Source: DATGJX01 sp035279385
GTDB taxonomy: Bacteria; Vulcanimicrobiota; Vulcanimicrobiia; Vulcanimicrobiales; Vulcanimicrobiaceae
NCBI GenBank assembly: GCA_035279385.1
Contig: DATEHZ010000075.1
Span: forward strand, 1-13,706
Direction: 5' to 3'
Length of the DNA stretch: 13,706 nucleotides
The translations under genes and the position numbers were made by a program. The notes beneath the pieces were generated by a model. It did not search any database. It was not told where the DNA came from and saw only the letters and a program-made list of their open reading frames with translations. Every line of letters starts with the position of its first letter. Positions within the stretch are counted from its first letter, which is position 1. Positions 1 through 7,654 of this stretch are shown piece after piece.

Positions 1-605
1 AAGCCGGGCGGCATGTGCTGGACGATCACGATGGGTGTCGAAAACTGCGCCGGCAGTTGCGGAACGATCCGCGAGAGCGCAACGGGACCGCCGGTCGACG
101 TCCCGATCGCGACGCATTCAAAGAGCGCGCCGTGCACGGCGCGCGGCGCCGGCGCTTGCGCAAGCGGAGGCATCGCGACTTTGGGTCTGGCCGCGATGCG
201 GCCGGCCGCACCGCGCCTTGCGAACACGCGCACCTTCGAGACGAGATCGCGCGCGACGTCTTTGATGTTCACGTACGCGGCGTCCGGCTTCGCGATAAAA
301 TCGACGGCGCCCGAATCGAGCGCGCGGAACGTCGTCTCCGCGCCTTCCTGCGTCAGCGCGCTGACCATGATGATCGGAATTCTGGAACGCGACATGATCT
401 CGCGCACCGCATCCAGCCCGCTCATACCCGGCATCTCCACGTCCATCGTGATGACGTCGGGGCGCAGCTGTCCGGCTTTGACCACGGCCTCTTCACCGTT
501 GCGCGCGGTGCCGCAGACGACGATGTCTTCTTCGCCCTCCAGCATCTTCGAGATGGCGCGCCGCATGAACGCGGAGTCGTCCACCACCAAAACGTTAACG
601 GCCAT
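1..605 (-). CDS. cheB: Chemotaxis response regulator / protein-glutamate methylesterase CheB (partial, C-terminus outside window)
   Basis: CheB removes methyl groups from chemoreceptor glutamates (and deamidates glutamines), opposing CheR during adaptation in the cytoplasm. From the ATG at 605 on the minus strand, 201 codons can be read before the window ends. Residues 1-120 are a receiver domain: acidic pocket D9/D10, phospho-acceptor D55 in a TMDVEMPGMSG stretch, S82 and K106 in FIAKP. An Ala/Pro/Arg-rich linker (about 130-155) leads into the methylesterase domain with GTSTGG (catalytic Ser170) and QHMPP (catalytic His197). The third triad residue, an Asp, would lie beyond the edge. The start overlaps the 3' end of cheR by 11 bases, so the two are translated together. 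The family is about 350 residues, so roughly 40% is missing here only because of the window boundary. The identification is very secure. Confidence 0.96.
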   Translation of the reverse strand, partial: MAVNVLVVDDSAFMRRAISKMLEGEEDIVVCGTARNGEEAVVKAGQLRPDVITMDVEMPGMSGLDAVREIMSRSRIPIIMVSALTQEGAETTFRALDSGAVDFIAKPDAAYVNIKDVARDLVSKVRVFARRGAAGRIAARPKVAMPPLAQAPAPRAVHGALFECVAIGTSTGGPVALSRIVPQLPAQFSTPIVIVQHMPPG

Positions 606-1425
606 CGGCCTTCAACCTATAGTAGATCGCTTTCGGCGTCACCACGGGATCGTAGCGGTCCGTCAGCCGCATGATGGATTCTGCATGCCCCAAAAAGAGA
701 TAGCCTCGCGGGCGTAACGCGCGAGCAAACGCTTCCACGACGCGCTTCTGCGTCGGTTTATCGAAATAGATCAAAACGTTCCGGCAAAAAATGGCGTCCA
801 CCGGCCCTTGGCTCGCCACGGCTTGCTCGTCCAAGAGGTTGATGCGGAAGAATTCCACCAGCCGTTTCACCTCGCCGGCAACCAGAAATCCGCCTTCGAA
901 CGGCCGGAAGTACTTCTGAATAAGTTCGGGCGGCGTCGCGCGAAAGCTGAGGTCCCGGTAGAAGCCCATCTTGCAGCGTTCCAGCGCGCGCGGGGAAAGG
1001 TCGCTGGCCTTGATCTGGATCTGACTGGGAACGAGTTTGCGCGTTTCGAGCAGGGTCATGGCGAGTGAAAACGGTTCTTCGCCCGTCGAGCATGCCGAGG
1101 ACCAAATGCGAAGCCGTCCGCCGCTGCGGATCGCGTCGGCGACCACCTCGCTTGCGAGCACCTCCAACTGCGCGCGTTCGCGAAAAAAATAGGTTTCGTT
1201 GTTGGACAGCACAGACGCCAACTCGTCCCACTCGCCGCTCCGCTGCGGATCGCTCGTGAGAAAGCGGTAATACGCCGCAAAATCCGCGACGCTGCGTTTA
1301 ACCAGCCGCGTTTGCAGGCGGCTCTGCAGCAAGAACTGCTTCGAATCGTCGTAATAGATGCCGAAACGATCGCGAATGAGATCGCGCAGTTGCCGGAACT
1401 CGGCATCGCTGATGCTGACGATCAA
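595..1425 (-). CDS. cheR: Chemotaxis protein methyltransferase CheR
   Basis: CheR uses S-adenosylmethionine to methylate glutamates on chemoreceptors. The 276-residue product has the usual length and order: an N-terminal helical CheR_N domain (about 1-60), NNETYFFRE at 75-83, the SAM-binding segment CSTGEEPFSLAM at 112-123, the acidic DLSP at 142-145, NLLDE at 196-200, FCRNVLIYF at 213-221 and LGHAES at 245-250. No TPR extension or VWRHT-type pentapeptide tail is present. The start is TTG at 1425: the same frame carries the TAA of the upstream reductase gene only one codon earlier, so no earlier start is possible. No strong Shine-Dalgarno is visible, so expression probably depends on coupling to the gene before it. 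The end overlaps cheB by 11 bases. Confidence 0.95.
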   Translation of the reverse strand: MIVSISDAEFRQLRDLIRDRFGIYYDDSKQFLLQSRLQTRLVKRSVADFAAYYRFLTSDPQRSGEWDELASVLSNNETYFFRERAQLEVLASEVVADAIRSGGRLRIWSSACSTGEEPFSLAMTLLETRKLVPSQIQIKASDLSPRALERCKMGFYRDLSFRATPPELIQKYFRPFEGGFLVAGEVKRLVEFFRINLLDEQAVASQGPVDAIFCRNVLIYFDKPTQKRVVEAFARALRPRGYLFLGHAESIMRLTDRYDPVVTPKAIYYRLKADGR

Positions 1426-1428
1426 CGA

Positions 1429-2628
1429 TTACGCGCCGCTCAAATGAGCCCGCGCCGCGAAGCGCAGCGCTTGTCCGTAGAGATACAGGCGATCGAGCAT
1501 CGTGCGTTCGTGATCTTCCCGCTGGAGAATATCGGCGAATCGCGGCGACTTCGCGAGCTGATCGAAGAGCAGCGCGTAACGCGAGGGCTTGCGTTCGAGA
1601 TAGCGCATCAGGTGCGCGCGATGCCGCAGGCGGCGATAAAACCGCGCTTTTACCGTGCGTTCGTACGCTTCGTGCGCGCAAACGCCCGAGCGCCGCGCAG
1701 CCGCGACGGACTGCGCCGCTACTCTTCCGCTCATCGCGGCTTCGAAAATGCCTTCGCCGTTGGTGGCGTCCACCAAACCCGCCGCCGTGCCGCCGACCAT
1801 CGCACCCGGTGCGGCAATTGCCGGACGCGGCTCGCTGCCGTAGAGCAGATGGCCTTCCGTTTTTATCGTGTGCGGGATTCCCGGATAGAGCCGGTCGCGC
1901 ACGCGCTGCGTGAAGCGGTCGAGTTCCTCGCGCAGCTGCGCGCCGGCCATCTTGCCCATGACGCCCAGGCCAATCGCCAAATGATCGCGTTTCGGGAACA
2001 TCCACGCGACGGTCATGCGTCCGTCCTGCGTTGGAAAGTAATGCATCTCCAGCGTTTGATACGCAATCGCCGCAGCGGGGCGATCGAGATACACGCGATA
2101 TTGCAGCGTGGTTACCAGGCCGTCTTGCCAGCCGTCGTACGCGAAATCGCCGTCTTCCAATTTTGCGGTCGAGCCCTGCGCCAAAAAAACGTTGCGCGCG
2201 GCGATCGTGCGGCGCTGCCCGCTTTGCAAGTCGGCATACTCGACGAGAATCCGTTCGCCGTCCCGCTGCAGCGATTTGAAGAGCGAGGACGTGCGCAGCT
2301 GCGCGCCTTCTTCTGCTGCAAGCTGCGCGATGGTGCCGTCGAGCTCCTCACGCGTGGTGGTGTGGCCGGGTCCGAAAAACACTTCGTATTCGCGAAGTTC
2401 GGTGTCGAAGAGCGCGAGACGCGGCGTATCGCAGTGCACGAGCGAGCGCGGCAGGTCGAACGTCTCGCAGAAGCCCGGGCGCAAGCCGGCGGCGCATACG
2501 CGCTTCGCGCCGATGACGCTGTCCTTGTCCAGAACTACCGTCTGGACGCCCGCTCGCGCAGCTTCGCGGGCCGCGGTTCCGCCCGCCGGACCGCAGCCGA
2601 CGACGAGAAACTCAACCTGTTCGACCAT
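1429..2628 (-). CDS. Geranylgeranyl reductase family FAD-dependent oxidoreductase
   Basis: A 399-residue flavoprotein of the geranylgeranyl/digeranylgeranylglycerophospholipid reductase family, which saturates isoprenoid double bonds in lipids, quinone tails or chlorophyll side chains. Seen: an N-terminal FAD Rossmann motif VVGCGPAGGTAA (9-20), VLDKD ending the second strand, a Cys in RVCAAGL (43-49) where relatives carry a conserved Cys, AWMFPKRDHLAIGLGV (208-223) matching the family's W-x-FPK-x-x-x-x-x-x-G segment, and the FAD-binding GGTAAGLVDATNGEGIFEA (279-297). The C-terminal third is helical and Arg-rich, without a transmembrane segment. The ATG at 2628 has no clear Shine-Dalgarno. It is the first gene of a likely operon with cheR and cheB, three bases before the cheR start. 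The substrate cannot be read from sequence; no photosynthesis gene is nearby, so a lipid or quinone role is more likely than bacteriochlorophyll. Confidence 0.85.
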   Translation of the reverse strand: MVEQVEFLVVGCGPAGGTAAREAARAGVQTVVLDKDSVIGAKRVCAAGLRPGFCETFDLPRSLVHCDTPRLALFDTELREYEVFFGPGHTTTREELDGTIAQLAAEEGAQLRTSSLFKSLQRDGERILVEYADLQSGQRRTIAARNVFLAQGSTAKLEDGDFAYDGWQDGLVTTLQYRVYLDRPAAAIAYQTLEMHYFPTQDGRMTVAWMFPKRDHLAIGLGVMGKMAGAQLREELDRFTQRVRDRLYPGIPHTIKTEGHLLYGSEPRPAIAAPGAMVGGTAAGLVDATNGEGIFEAAMSGRVAAQSVAAARRSGVCAHEAYERTVKARFYRRLRHRAHLMRYLERKPSRYALLFDQLAKSPRFADILQREDHERTMLDRLYLYGQALRFAARAHLSGA

Positions 2629-2670
2629 GAGCCCGAGGCTTTCGCCCGGGGCGCCGCGTTCTCCGGGTGC

Positions 2671-2692
2671 TTTCGACAGGCTCGGGATGACG
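2671..2692. repeat. Dispersed intergenic repeat, copy A
   Basis: The segment TTTCGACAGGCTCGGGATGACG lies in the 86-bp gap between the divergent reductase and ppa genes. It matches, with a few changes, the copies at 10075-10097 and 11152-11171 (core CTTCGACnnGCTCAGGATGAC). It is outside all coding regions. The function is unknown. No promoter could be assigned with confidence in this gap. Confidence 0.55.
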
Positions 2693-2714
2693 CGGCGGGC
2701 AATACCCCGGCGCT

Positions 2715-3269
2715 ATGCCGATTCCCACCCCGAAGAATTATCTGCACCTGCCGCTGGGCGAGAACGCGCCCGAAGAAATCAACGTCGTCGTCGAGATTCC
2801 GGAGCGATCGCGCAACAAGTACGAATACGACAAGACGCTCGACATCTTTCGCCTCGACCGCGCGCTGCACTCGCCGATTCATTATCCCGGCGATTACGGA
2901 TTCGCACCGCAGACGTTGGCGCTGGACGGCGACCCGCTCGACGTGCTGATCCTCACCATCGAGCCCACGTTTGCCGGATGTCTGGTGGTGGCGCGCCCGA
3001 TCGGTCTGCTCAAGATGGTCGACGAAGGCAAGGAAGACGATAAAATTCTCGCCGTGCCGGTGGGCGAGCCGTCGTTCGACGGGATCCACAACTACACCCA
3101 AATCTTTCCGCATCTCATCCGCAAGATCTCGCACTTCTTCGAGACCTACAAACTCCTCGAGGGCAAGAAGACCGCGACGCAGGGCTGGCAGGATGCGGCC
3201 GCCGCACGTCAGATCGTCAAAGAGTCGTACGAACGCTTCATGCAAGAGGTTGCGACCGCGGCCCAATAG
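2715..3269 (+). CDS. ppa: Inorganic pyrophosphatase (soluble, family I)
   Basis: Cytoplasmic Mg-dependent enzyme that hydrolyses pyrophosphate to two phosphates, pulling biosynthetic reactions forward. The 184-residue length is standard for bacterial family I enzymes. Visible active-site elements: EIPERSRNKYEYD (27-39), YPGDYGF (57-63), the signature DGDPLDVL with D71, D73 and D76, and DEGKEDDK with D103 and D108, all metal or substrate ligands. ISHFFETYK near the C-terminus is also typical. The ATG at 2715 fits the usual N-terminus, though no Shine-Dalgarno is evident upstream (GC-rich), so a leaderless or weakly initiated message is possible. It is divergent from the reductase gene (86 bp) and followed 40 bp later by a P450-like gene. 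A membrane PPase lies 1.2 kb downstream. Confidence 0.96.
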   Translation: MPIPTPKNYLHLPLGENAPEEINVVVEIPERSRNKYEYDKTLDIFRLDRALHSPIHYPGDYGFAPQTLALDGDPLDVLILTIEPTFAGCLVVARPIGLLKMVDEGKEDDKILAVPVGEPSFDGIHNYTQIFPHLIRKISHFFETYKLLEGKKTATQGWQDAAAARQIVKESYERFMQEVATAAQ

Positions 3270-3309
3270 TTCGAGCGCACGCGAAGCATTCGCATGTTAC
3301 GCTGCGCGC

Positions 3310-4350
3310 ATGGATCACCTCACGCCGCTGGACGCGGCAACGGCGCGCGATCCGTATCCCTATTACGCGCGCTTGGTTCGCGAGCGGCCCTTCTATTTCG
3401 AGGGTGACCTCGGCATGTGGATCGCGTCGAGCGCACGGGCCGTTGAAACGGTGCTGCTCAGCGACGCGATGCTCGTGCGTCCGCAAACCGAGCCGGTGCC
3501 TGCGGCAATCGCCGGAACGAGCGCGGGCGCGCTGTTCGGCCGCTTCATGCGCGTGACCGAAGGCGAGCATCAAGCCAGGCTCAAACGCGCTGCGCTCGGC
3601 GCGCTGAACGCGTTTGCGGCGGGCGATCTTCTGCCGTGGGCGCGGGATTGCGCCGCGCGCTTTCCGCACCGTACGGCGGACGCGTTCGTTTCGCTCTTTA
3701 CGCCGTTCGCGATGGCGCACGCGCTCGGTCTGCACGGGAGCCGCGCGCACGATGCGGCGCGAGCGGCGCTCGCATTCGCGCGCGAATTTTCGAGTGACGC
3801 CGCCGACGCGCTCGTCGCAATGCTCGCGGAGGCGGTCGACCGCGGCACGTCGCGCGCGCTGCTGCTCGAGGAGTTCATCGCCGCGGCGCGCGGCCAAGCG
3901 ATCGCGCGCGACGCGCTGATCGCAAACGCCGTCGCGTTGCTTTTTCAAAGTTGCGACGCCGGTGCGGGTCTGATCGGAAACACGCTCCTGGCGCTTGCGC
4001 ATTCGACGGCACGCACGCTCGATGAAACGATCGCCTTCGCGGCACGCTACGATTCACCGGTTCAAAACACGCGCCGTTACGCCGCCCGCGATGCGCGCCT
4101 GCTCGGCAACCTTGTGTGCGAAGGCCAAACGGTGCTCGTGCTGATCGCCGCGGCGAACCACGATCCCGCGGCAAGCCGTTCCTACACCTTCGGCATCGGC
4201 CCGCACGCATGTCCGGCCGAGCGCATAGCGCACGCGATCGCGCACGCCGCAGTCAAGACGGTGGTCACATCCACCGATCCGAGCGCGCTTCGTTTCACCG
4301 GGTACCATCCGCTGCCGAACGTTCGCATTCCGGTCTTCGCAGAAGGCTAG
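3310..4350 (+). CDS. Cytochrome P450-like protein, short and divergent
   Basis: A 346-residue P450 relative, shorter than the usual ~400. Seen: N-terminal DPYPYYARL, a C-helix region EGEHQARLKR (85-93), an I-helix segment LLFQSCDAGAGLIGN (210-224), the K-helix region ARYDSPVQNTRR (245-256), and the heme loop FGIGPHACPA (294-303), which satisfies the P450 Cys signature with Cys301 as thiolate ligand. Oddities: in the ExxR position the Glu is replaced by Phe (FAAR, 243-246), the I-helix Thr is Ala (D216-A217), and the meander/PERF segment is absent, since ANHDP at 282-286 runs almost directly into the heme loop. These features suggest an unusual or non-monooxygenase P450. The start is the ATG at 3310; no Shine-Dalgarno is apparent. 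It may be cotranscribed with ppa (40-bp gap). No ferredoxin or reductase partner is in the window; the substrate is unknown. Confidence 0.8.
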   Translation: MDHLTPLDAATARDPYPYYARLVRERPFYFEGDLGMWIASSARAVETVLLSDAMLVRPQTEPVPAAIAGTSAGALFGRFMRVTEGEHQARLKRAALGALNAFAAGDLLPWARDCAARFPHRTADAFVSLFTPFAMAHALGLHGSRAHDAARAALAFAREFSSDAADALVAMLAEAVDRGTSRALLLEEFIAAARGQAIARDALIANAVALLFQSCDAGAGLIGNTLLALAHSTARTLDETIAFAARYDSPVQNTRRYAARDARLLGNLVCEGQTVLVLIAAANHDPAASRSYTFGIGPHACPAERIAHAIAHAAVKTVVTSTDPSALRFTGYHPLPNVRIPVFAEG

Positions 4351-4391
4351 ACGCTAGCGCGGCGGGCGGCGAGCAAGAGGACTAGGCTGCA

Positions 4392-4464
4392 GCCCCCTCA
4401 AACCGGGACGTTCGGTCCGCCCCTTCGGCGTCGCTGCGGGCGACGCGTATTGGGGGCGTCTTTT
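4392..4464 (+). promoter_or_regulatory. Structured RNA / terminator-like leader upstream of hppA
   Basis: In the 139-bp gap between the P450 gene and hppA, an outer stem GCCCCC (4392-4397) / GGGGGC (4452-4457) encloses two hairpins: GGAC (4406-4409)/GTCC (4415-4418) and a 7-bp GCGTCGC (4428-4434)/GCGACGC (4440-4446) with a TGCGG loop. The outer stem is followed by GTCTTTT. It reads as a three-way junction ending in a short T-run, so it may be the P450 terminator or an attenuating leader of hppA. It does not match a riboswitch that I recognise, including the fluoride class. Confidence 0.45.
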
Positions 4465-4489
4465 ACTGCACTTACCCGTAAGGATTCGC

Positions 4490-6619
4490 ATGACTTCTGT
4501 GAGTGGGATTGGGCCGCTCGTCGCCATCTATTTGGGCGTGGGCGCCGGGGTCGTGGCCATTCTGTATGGCCTGTACCTTATAAGCTGGGTGATGCGCCGC
4601 TCCGCCGGCAACGCGCGGATGCAAGAGATCGCTGCGGCGATCCAAGAAGGCGCGATGGCGTTTCTGAAGCGCCAGTACACGACCGTCGCGATCGTCGCCG
4701 TCGTGCTCTTCATCGTGATTTGGCTCGGCCTGGGATGGCAGCCCGCCGTCGGATTTCTGATCGGCGCGATTCTTTCGGGCGCCACCGGGTTCATCGGCAT
4801 GACCGTCTCGGTGCGCGCGAACGTGCGCACCGCGGAAGCCGCTCGCGGCGGTCTGAGCCCCGCACTGCACGTCGCATTCCGCGGCGGCGCGATCACCGGG
4901 CTGCTCGTCGTCGGCCTGGGCATTATCGCCGTTGCCGGCTACTACTGGTTTCTGCTCACCGTGAACGCGGGCGACGAAGGCAAGTCGCTGGGCGCGATGG
5001 TCGGACTCGCGTTCGGATGTTCGCTCATCTCGGTGTTCGCTCGTCTGGGCGGCGGTATCTATACGAAGGCGGCCGACGTCGGCGCGGACCTCGTCGGCAA
5101 AGTGGAGGCCGGCATTCCGGAAGACGATCCGCGCAATCCCGCCGTCATCGCGGACAACGTCGGTGACAACGTCGGCGACTGCGCCGGCATGGCCGCCGAC
5201 CTGTTCGAGACGTACGTCGTCACGACCGTGGCAGCGATGCTGCTCGGCAATCTCGTGCTCGGCAAGATCGCCGGTGCGACGACGTTCCCGATCATTCTGG
5301 GCGCAATCTCGATCATCGCATCCATCATCGGCACGGGATTTGTCGGTCTGGGCAAAGTCGACCGTGCGAAGATCATGAATTCGCTCTACGTCGGCCTCGC
5401 GGTCGCCGGCGTGCTTTCCGCCGGTGCGTTCTACTGGGTCACGGTCAAGCAGTTCGGTACCGCCGGCATCTTCGTCGAGGGCCACAACGAGAGCGCCATC
5501 GCGATTTGGGGATGCGCGGCGATCGGCCTGATTATCACCGGCCTCATCACCTGGATCACCGAGTACTACACGGGTACGCAGTTCTCGCCGGTCAAGCGCA
5601 TCGCCAACGCGTCGATCACCGGACACGCGACGAACATCATCAGCGGCCTCGCGGTCTCGATGCAGGCAACGGCGCTGCCCGGCCTGGTCATCGTCATCGG
5701 CATCCTGTGTTCGTACGCGCTGAGCGGACTGTACGGCGTCGGCATCGCGGTCATGGCGATGCTCTCGATGGCCGGCATCGTTGTAGCGATCGACTCCTTC
5801 GGACCGATTACCGACAACGCCGGCGGCATCGCCGAGATGGCCGAGCTGCCGGACGAGGTTCGCAAGATCACCGACCCGCTCGACGCGGTCGGCAACACCA
5901 CGAAAGCGGTTACCAAGGGCTACGCGATCGGTTCGGCCGGTCTGGCGGCGATCGTGCTGTTCGCCTCGTTTCTGCAAGAACTCGCGAACCATTGCTCCGC
6001 GGCGGGCATGCACTGTCCGCCGAATCTGCAAGGCGAGTTCATTATCAGCAATCCGTTCGTGCTCGCAGGCCTGCTGATCGGCGGTATGCTGCCGTTCTTC
6101 TTCTCGTCGCTCTCGATGGAAGCGGTGGGACGCGCGGGCGGCAAGGTCGTCGAGAACGTTCGCATGCAGTTCAAGAGCAATCCGGGCATCATGGCGGGAA
6201 CCTCGCGCCCCGACTATGCGTCGACGGTCGACATCGTGACGCGCGCAGCGCTCAAAGAGATGATCGTGCCGGCGCTGATTCCGGTCGGCGTGCCGGTGGT
6301 CGTCGTGATTCTCGGCGCGATCCACGTGCTTCCGGGCATTGCGGCCGCACAGGTCATGGGCGGCATTCTCGTCGGCGCGATCGTCACCGGCCTCTTCCTC
6401 GCGATCGCGATGACGAGCGGCGGCGGCGCGTGGGACAACGCCAAGAAATACATCGAGGACGGCCACAACGGCGGTAAAGGCTCCGACGCGCATAAAGCGG
6501 CGGTCACGGGCGATACCGTCGGCGATCCGTATAAAGACACGGCCGGCCCGGCAATCAACCCAATGATCAAGGTGCTCAACATCGTTGCGCTCTTGCTCGT
6601 GGCGTTCATGATTCACTAA
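4490..6619 (+). CDS. hppA: Membrane-bound proton-translocating pyrophosphatase (K+-independent type)
   Basis: Polytopic membrane enzyme that couples pyrophosphate hydrolysis to proton export. The 709-residue product has about 16 hydrophobic helices and the substrate-binding core: DVGADLVGKVEAGIPEDDP (196-214), then DNVGDNVGDCAGMAADLFE (222-240), with further Asp/Lys-rich motifs at SFGPITDNAGGIAEM (436-450) and GDTVGDPYKDTAGPAINP (674-691). The diagnostic GNTTKAVTKG has Lys472 and Thr475, the combination known to mark potassium-independent H+-PPases (K+-dependent enzymes have Ala at the Lys position). The ATG at 4490 is preceded by AAGGA at 4480-4484 with a five-base spacer. A strong terminator follows. 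The folded RNA at 4392-4464 may control it. Together with ppa it gives two routes for pyrophosphate use; this one conserves energy. Confidence 0.97.
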   Translation: MTSVSGIGPLVAIYLGVGAGVVAILYGLYLISWVMRRSAGNARMQEIAAAIQEGAMAFLKRQYTTVAIVAVVLFIVIWLGLGWQPAVGFLIGAILSGATGFIGMTVSVRANVRTAEAARGGLSPALHVAFRGGAITGLLVVGLGIIAVAGYYWFLLTVNAGDEGKSLGAMVGLAFGCSLISVFARLGGGIYTKAADVGADLVGKVEAGIPEDDPRNPAVIADNVGDNVGDCAGMAADLFETYVVTTVAAMLLGNLVLGKIAGATTFPIILGAISIIASIIGTGFVGLGKVDRAKIMNSLYVGLAVAGVLSAGAFYWVTVKQFGTAGIFVEGHNESAIAIWGCAAIGLIITGLITWITEYYTGTQFSPVKRIANASITGHATNIISGLAVSMQATALPGLVIVIGILCSYALSGLYGVGIAVMAMLSMAGIVVAIDSFGPITDNAGGIAEMAELPDEVRKITDPLDAVGNTTKAVTKGYAIGSAGLAAIVLFASFLQELANHCSAAGMHCPPNLQGEFIISNPFVLAGLLIGGMLPFFFSSLSMEAVGRAGGKVVENVRMQFKSNPGIMAGTSRPDYASTVDIVTRAALKEMIVPALIPVGVPVVVVILGAIHVLPGIAAAQVMGGILVGAIVTGLFLAIAMTSGGGAWDNAKKYIEDGHNGGKGSDAHKAAVTGDTVGDPYKDTAGPAINPMIKVLNIVALLLVAFMIH

Positions 6620-6646
6620 AGACGCGTACAAGGCGGCAAGCGCCTG

Positions 6647-6679
6647 AACGGCGGTGCGGGACTCCCGCGCCGCCGTTTT
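6647..6679 (+). terminator. Intrinsic terminator after hppA
   Basis: A 14-bp stem (AACGGCGGTGCGGG pairing with CCCGCGCCGCCGTT, one T-G wobble) with a three-base ACT loop runs straight into TTTT. It starts 27 bases after the hppA stop and ends 26 bases before the M48 protease start, so hppA is closed as its own unit and the protease needs its own promoter or readthrough. Confidence 0.85.
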
Positions 6680-6705
6680 CGTTAGAGGCTCAGAGAGGAA
6701 CAATT

Positions 6706-7632
6706 TTGAGCATGAATCGCATAGCCGCCGCCCTGATCGCCGCCGTGCTGGCCCTCGGCTGCATCGCTCCCGCGCTCGCCTACAGCGACGAGGAAAATCA
6801 GGAGCTGCAGATTGGCCAGCAAGTCTACCGGCAGCTGCAGCAAAAGGGCGAGATCGTCACGAGCTCCCCGTATTACACGACGCTGAACTCGATCGCGGCA
6901 CGCATCACGCCGGTTGCCAATCAGAAGTATTTCGTGCCCTTCCACTTCATCTTGGTGCACGAAAGCCAGCCCAACGCGTTCGCCGTCCCGGGCGGCAACG
7001 TTTATGTTACCGACTCGATGATGCACTTCGTACAGAACAAGGAAGAACTCGCCGGCGTGCTCTGTCACGAAGTCTCGCACGATATTCATCACGACGTGAT
7101 GAACGTCTACCGCAAGGATCAGCAGCTCGGTCTGTACGCGACCCTCGCGGACTTATTGCTCGGCGGCGGCCGCAGTCAACTGGCGAACACGATCATCAAT
7201 ATCGCGGCGAACGTCCAATCGCTGCACTTCTCGCGCGACGTGGAGCACAACGCGGACTACACGGGCGCGTATATCTGCGCGCAGTCGACCGTGAACCCGT
7301 ACGGCATGGTGTGGCTGATGCAGCACTTCGAGGCAAACCCGACCGCAAGCCCGCCGGAATTTCTTTCGGATCACCCGAGCGACAGCCACCGCATTTCGTC
7401 GCTGCACGCCGAGTTCGCAGCCGATCCTTCGACGTTCGGGAAGTTTAATCCGGATATCGCAAGCGCGACTCCCGTCACCTCGAGCGGATGGCGCGATCAG
7501 TATCGCATCGGCTATCGCGCGCAAGCGCGTCGCGGCGTCGCGAACGTGAAGACCAAGAGCGGCATTCGGCGTCTCTCGCCCGTGGCGGCGAGCAAACCGC
7601 TCTCGTGTCCGCCGAACTGGAAGTACTGCTAA
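6706..7632 (+). CDS. Exported M48-family zinc metalloprotease
   Basis: Zinc endopeptidase of the M48 (BepA/LoiP/HtpX-like) group, probably a periplasmic quality-control protease for envelope proteins. Numbered from the TTG at 6706, the 308 residues begin with a signal peptide (hydrophobic 6-20, likely cleavage after APALA at 25). A Cys19 occurs, but LALGC is a poor lipobox. The catalytic motif is HEVSH at 121-125, with E180 in VEHNAD as third zinc ligand. FAVPGGNVYVT (92-102) and DHPSDSHRI are also family hallmarks. No membrane helices or TPR repeats follow. The C-terminus is basic and ends in a short Cys-containing tail. Start choice: AGAGGA at 6694-6699 is spaced six bases from the TTG and twelve from an in-frame ATG at 6712; the two differ by two residues. 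It converges on the TPM gene with a 22-bp gap. Confidence 0.92.
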   Translation: MSMNRIAAALIAAVLALGCIAPALAYSDEENQELQIGQQVYRQLQQKGEIVTSSPYYTTLNSIAARITPVANQKYFVPFHFILVHESQPNAFAVPGGNVYVTDSMMHFVQNKEELAGVLCHEVSHDIHHDVMNVYRKDQQLGLYATLADLLLGGGRSQLANTIINIAANVQSLHFSRDVEHNADYTGAYICAQSTVNPYGMVWLMQHFEANPTASPPEFLSDHPSDSHRISSLHAEFAADPSTFGKFNPDIASATPVTSSGWRDQYRIGYRAQARRGVANVKTKSGIRRLSPVAASKPLSCPPNWKYC

Positions 7633-7654
7633 TCTAAAACGCAGCCGGGCGGCA

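Noticed and set aside
1312..2949. A 545-codon plus-strand open frame across cheR, the reductase and ppa
   Set aside because: It spans three well-identified genes in another frame, is Arg/Ala-rich and shows no domain; it is a GC-driven shadow.
4392..4464. Fluoride riboswitch upstream of hppA
   Set aside because: I could not find the conserved pseudoknot elements of that class; only generic hairpins are seen.
4472..6703. A 743-codon open frame on the minus strand opposite hppA
   Set aside because: The frame is Arg/Asp/His-rich low-complexity sequence typical of the antisense of a GC-rich gene. The hppA protein on the other strand is unmistakable.
7633..7654. Terminator between the convergent M48 and TPM genes
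   Set aside because: The 22-bp gap contains no stem-loop with a T-run; termination must use other signals or lie within the genes.
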